DNA of 64,000 bases from Owenweeksia hongkongensis DSM 17368. GTDB lineage: Bacteria; Bacteroidota; Bacteroidia; Flavobacteriales; Schleiferiaceae. Made by a program: the position numbers and the translations under genes. The DNA lies in contig NC_016599.1 in assembly GCF_000236705.1 (NCBI RefSeq), forward strand, positions 992,001-1,056,000, read 5' to 3'. Below are positions 62,416-64,000 of this stretch, piece by piece (the stretch's first letter is position 1; each line of letters starts with the position of its first letter). Below the pieces are notes generated by a model. That model was not told where the DNA came from and searched no databases. It saw only the letters and a program-made list of their open reading frames with translations.

Positions 62416-64000
62416 ATGAAAACTACATTATTCAACTTCAAAAAAGCCTTCATTGCCACTGCAGTAATTGCGCTGATAAGCTGTCAAAAAGAAAAGGATA
62501 CTCAAGACATTTATTCCAATACCCCTGGAGCCACTTCTTTAAGCCAATTGAACATTGATCCAGATTTTAACTGGTCTTCTTCTATGAAAGGAAATCTAAA
62601 AGTTTCTCTTATCTCTGAAGATAACTTACACATGGAAGGAGAACCTGTACATGTTGTTAATAGTGCCGGAAAAGTATTGGAAAGAGTAAATGTTAAAAAC
62701 GGCATGGCCAACTTTTACATTCATCTTCCTCAACCCGCTGAGGCCTTTATATACTATCCTAACACAGGTGATAGCAAAAAAATAACTGGCACAGGAAATA
62801 TGAATATGCGCTTGACTTCTATAAGTGAGATTCTTTCAGGATCAAAGAAAACCAGTTTTGTCAGCAAAAAATCGACCGCAACAGTTGGGTTAAACCTCTT
62901 ATCAAACAGTGCTTTCAATCTTCCAGGCGGAGTAATCACAGATCTAAGCTTCGGGTATCAGAGCCCAACCGCAATTGATGGTAAATGGTACGTAAGTACT
63001 AATTCTTATGAGTTAAATACCACCACTGTACTAAATGACACAGTATTAAAAATGTCTTTGGATGGTACATCTACTTTTTGGGGACAGACGGTGAATGTTG
63101 TTTCTGGTAGCTCTTTTACCATTAGCTCACTGTGGCAAAATGCAAGCCGTAGAATTGTAGTTAGCTTCTTCGACTCTAGTGATCAATTTATTGGATATTC
63201 TTATCCAAGTAATTTTGGTGTAACTGTTGGTGGGCAACATACAGGTACCATTCCTGCTAATGCAGTAAAAGCTCTGATCTGGTCATCTGCCTCTACCAAT
63301 TCCTACGTTGATGATATTAAATTTATCAGCACTCCTGCAATAAGTGATGCTGACGGTGATGGTGTAGCCGATAATTTGGATATGTTTCCAAATGATCCAA
63401 ATCGTGCCTACCAATCAACTTTTCCTACTGTGGGTAATCAATATTTAGCTTTCGAAGATTTATGGCCTTCAAAAGGAGACTTTGATTTCAATGATATGGT
63501 TTTAAGAAATCAGGTAGTATTTACAAAGGATGCTAACAACTACTTGGTTGACGCAACATTTACCATAGACCTGAATGCAGTAGGAGCCGGAATAAGAAAT
63601 GGACTGGGTATTGTTTTGCTAAACACAAATAAGCAGGCTTTTGGAAGTAATATAGTTGCCGGTATTAGCGGATACGGTTCTGAAAATAGTAATATTGAAA
63701 ATGGAATCGTTGTGTTTGATGATGCTTTTGCTGCACAAAGCACCTATTACACAAACACTGGTTCAGGCCCAAGTGCATCACCAGATCAGTTTCAATTTAC
63801 TGTAACATTTGTTCCAAACACGGTGAATAGCATTCTTCCTGATTTTTATATTTTCCGTAGAGATGATGTATCACATGAAATTCACTTAGATGGTTTTGCA
63901 GCAACTTCCGCGGCAAACACCAACCTTATGAATACTGGTGATGATTTTAATGGAACTTATAATACAGAAGATGGCTTGCCTTGGGCTATCGAAATTATAA
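62416..64000 (+). CDS. LruC-domain lipoprotein, N-terminal 528 residues (3' end outside window)
   Basis: Open from ATG 62416 to the window edge. Signal peptide with lipobox ALISC (Cys23), so outer-membrane/surface lipoprotein. The middle (about 60-310) is beta-rich; a calcium-binding-like DADGDGVADNLDMFPNDPNR loop (about 312-332, as in thrombospondin type 3 repeats) leads into an LruC-type domain: AFEDLWPSKGDFDFNDMVL, and near the end TSAANTNLMNTGDDFNGT with EDGLPWAIEI. Domain order matches Bacteroidota 'LruC domain-containing' proteins of unknown function. Its promoter carries two palindromes, so it may be regulated. Confidence 0.85.
   Translation, partial: MKTTLFNFKKAFIATAVIALISCQKEKDTQDIYSNTPGATSLSQLNIDPDFNWSSSMKGNLKVSLISEDNLHMEGEPVHVVNSAGKVLERVNVKNGMANFYIHLPQPAEAFIYYPNTGDSKKITGTGNMNMRLTSISEILSGSKKTSFVSKKSTATVGLNLLSNSAFNLPGGVITDLSFGYQSPTAIDGKWYVSTNSYELNTTTVLNDTVLKMSLDGTSTFWGQTVNVVSGSSFTISSLWQNASRRIVVSFFDSSDQFIGYSYPSNFGVTVGGQHTGTIPANAVKALIWSSASTNSYVDDIKFISTPAISDADGDGVADNLDMFPNDPNRAYQSTFPTVGNQYLAFEDLWPSKGDFDFNDMVLRNQVVFTKDANNYLVDATFTIDLNAVGAGIRNGLGIVLLNTNKQAFGSNIVAGISGYGSENSNIENGIVVFDDAFAAQSTYYTNTGSGPSASPDQFQFTVTFVPNTVNSILPDFYIFRRDDVSHEIHLDGFAATSAANTNLMNTGDDFNGTYNTEDGLPWAIEII

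Noticed and set aside
1-64000. CRISPR arrays, tRNA or rRNA genes, insertion sequences, prophage
   Set aside because: No regular direct repeats with spacers, no cloverleaf-like sequences, no transposase or integrase motifs noted when reading both strands.

Overview
The window is a 64-kb piece of a low-GC Bacteroidota chromosome, most likely from the order Flavobacteriales. The evidence is several large secreted proteins ending in type IX secretion (T9SS) sorting domains with YPNP/YPSP motifs, the SHxAGG-type secreted domain, an S46 dipeptidyl-peptidase, a fused E1 alpha/beta 2-oxoacid dehydrogenase, an LruC-domain lipoprotein, and TAnnTTTG-type -7 promoter elements. I see no tRNA, rRNA, CRISPR array, insertion sequence or phage gene. 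Gene order is dense, with many ATGA start/stop overlaps and tight convergent pairs.

Layout. 1-4.5 kb: end of fumarylacetoacetase, a GNAT acetyltransferase, a receiver-only response regulator, a frameshifted cupin gene, a PAS histidine kinase and a small PH-domain protein. 4.6-13 kb: a 2367-residue T9SS surface protein with three beta-helix modules, then a small outer-membrane barrel. 13-20.9 kb: housekeeping genes (ettA, ribD, a DMT permease, a YigZ-type protein, a T9SS metallopeptidase, an acyl-CoA thioesterase). 21-24.5 kb: dnaA with a consensus DnaA box upstream, then an LMW-PTP / RsmI-like methylase / transglutaminase-like operon behind a perfect dyad. 24.5-26.7 kb: S46 peptidase, probably DPP11 type.

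27.0-41.1 kb is the most distinctive part: five consecutive T9SS cargo genes from two families in the order A1-B1-A2, terminator, A3-B2. The A proteins (about 515 residues) carry an SHxAGG N-terminus. The B proteins (about 1540 residues) carry five MAM-like jelly-roll domains. This looks like a duplicated, co-expressed two-component cell-surface system of unknown function.

41.2-43.3 kb: cold-shock protein, DUF427 protein and a second kinase/receiver pair paralogous to the one at 1.5-3.9 kb. 43.5-51.6 kb: fused 2-oxoacid dehydrogenase E1, an rRNA methyltransferase, a PIN toxin/antitoxin pair translationally coupled to murQ, a membrane protein, an esterase, a Nudix hydrolase and a TetR regulator. 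51.7-56.6 kb: a small secreted protein, a probable structured small RNA with its own promoter and terminator, an NtrC-type regulator and a convergent hybrid kinase. 56.7-58.6 kb: histidine decarboxylase divergent from an Lrp/AsnC regulator, then a possible 23-residue membrane peptide. 58.9-62.0 kb: a VWA / lipoprotein / MoxR-like AAA+ operon. 62.4-64 kb: an LruC-domain lipoprotein that runs off the window end.

All assignments come from reading the sequence and from memory of protein families; no database search was run.
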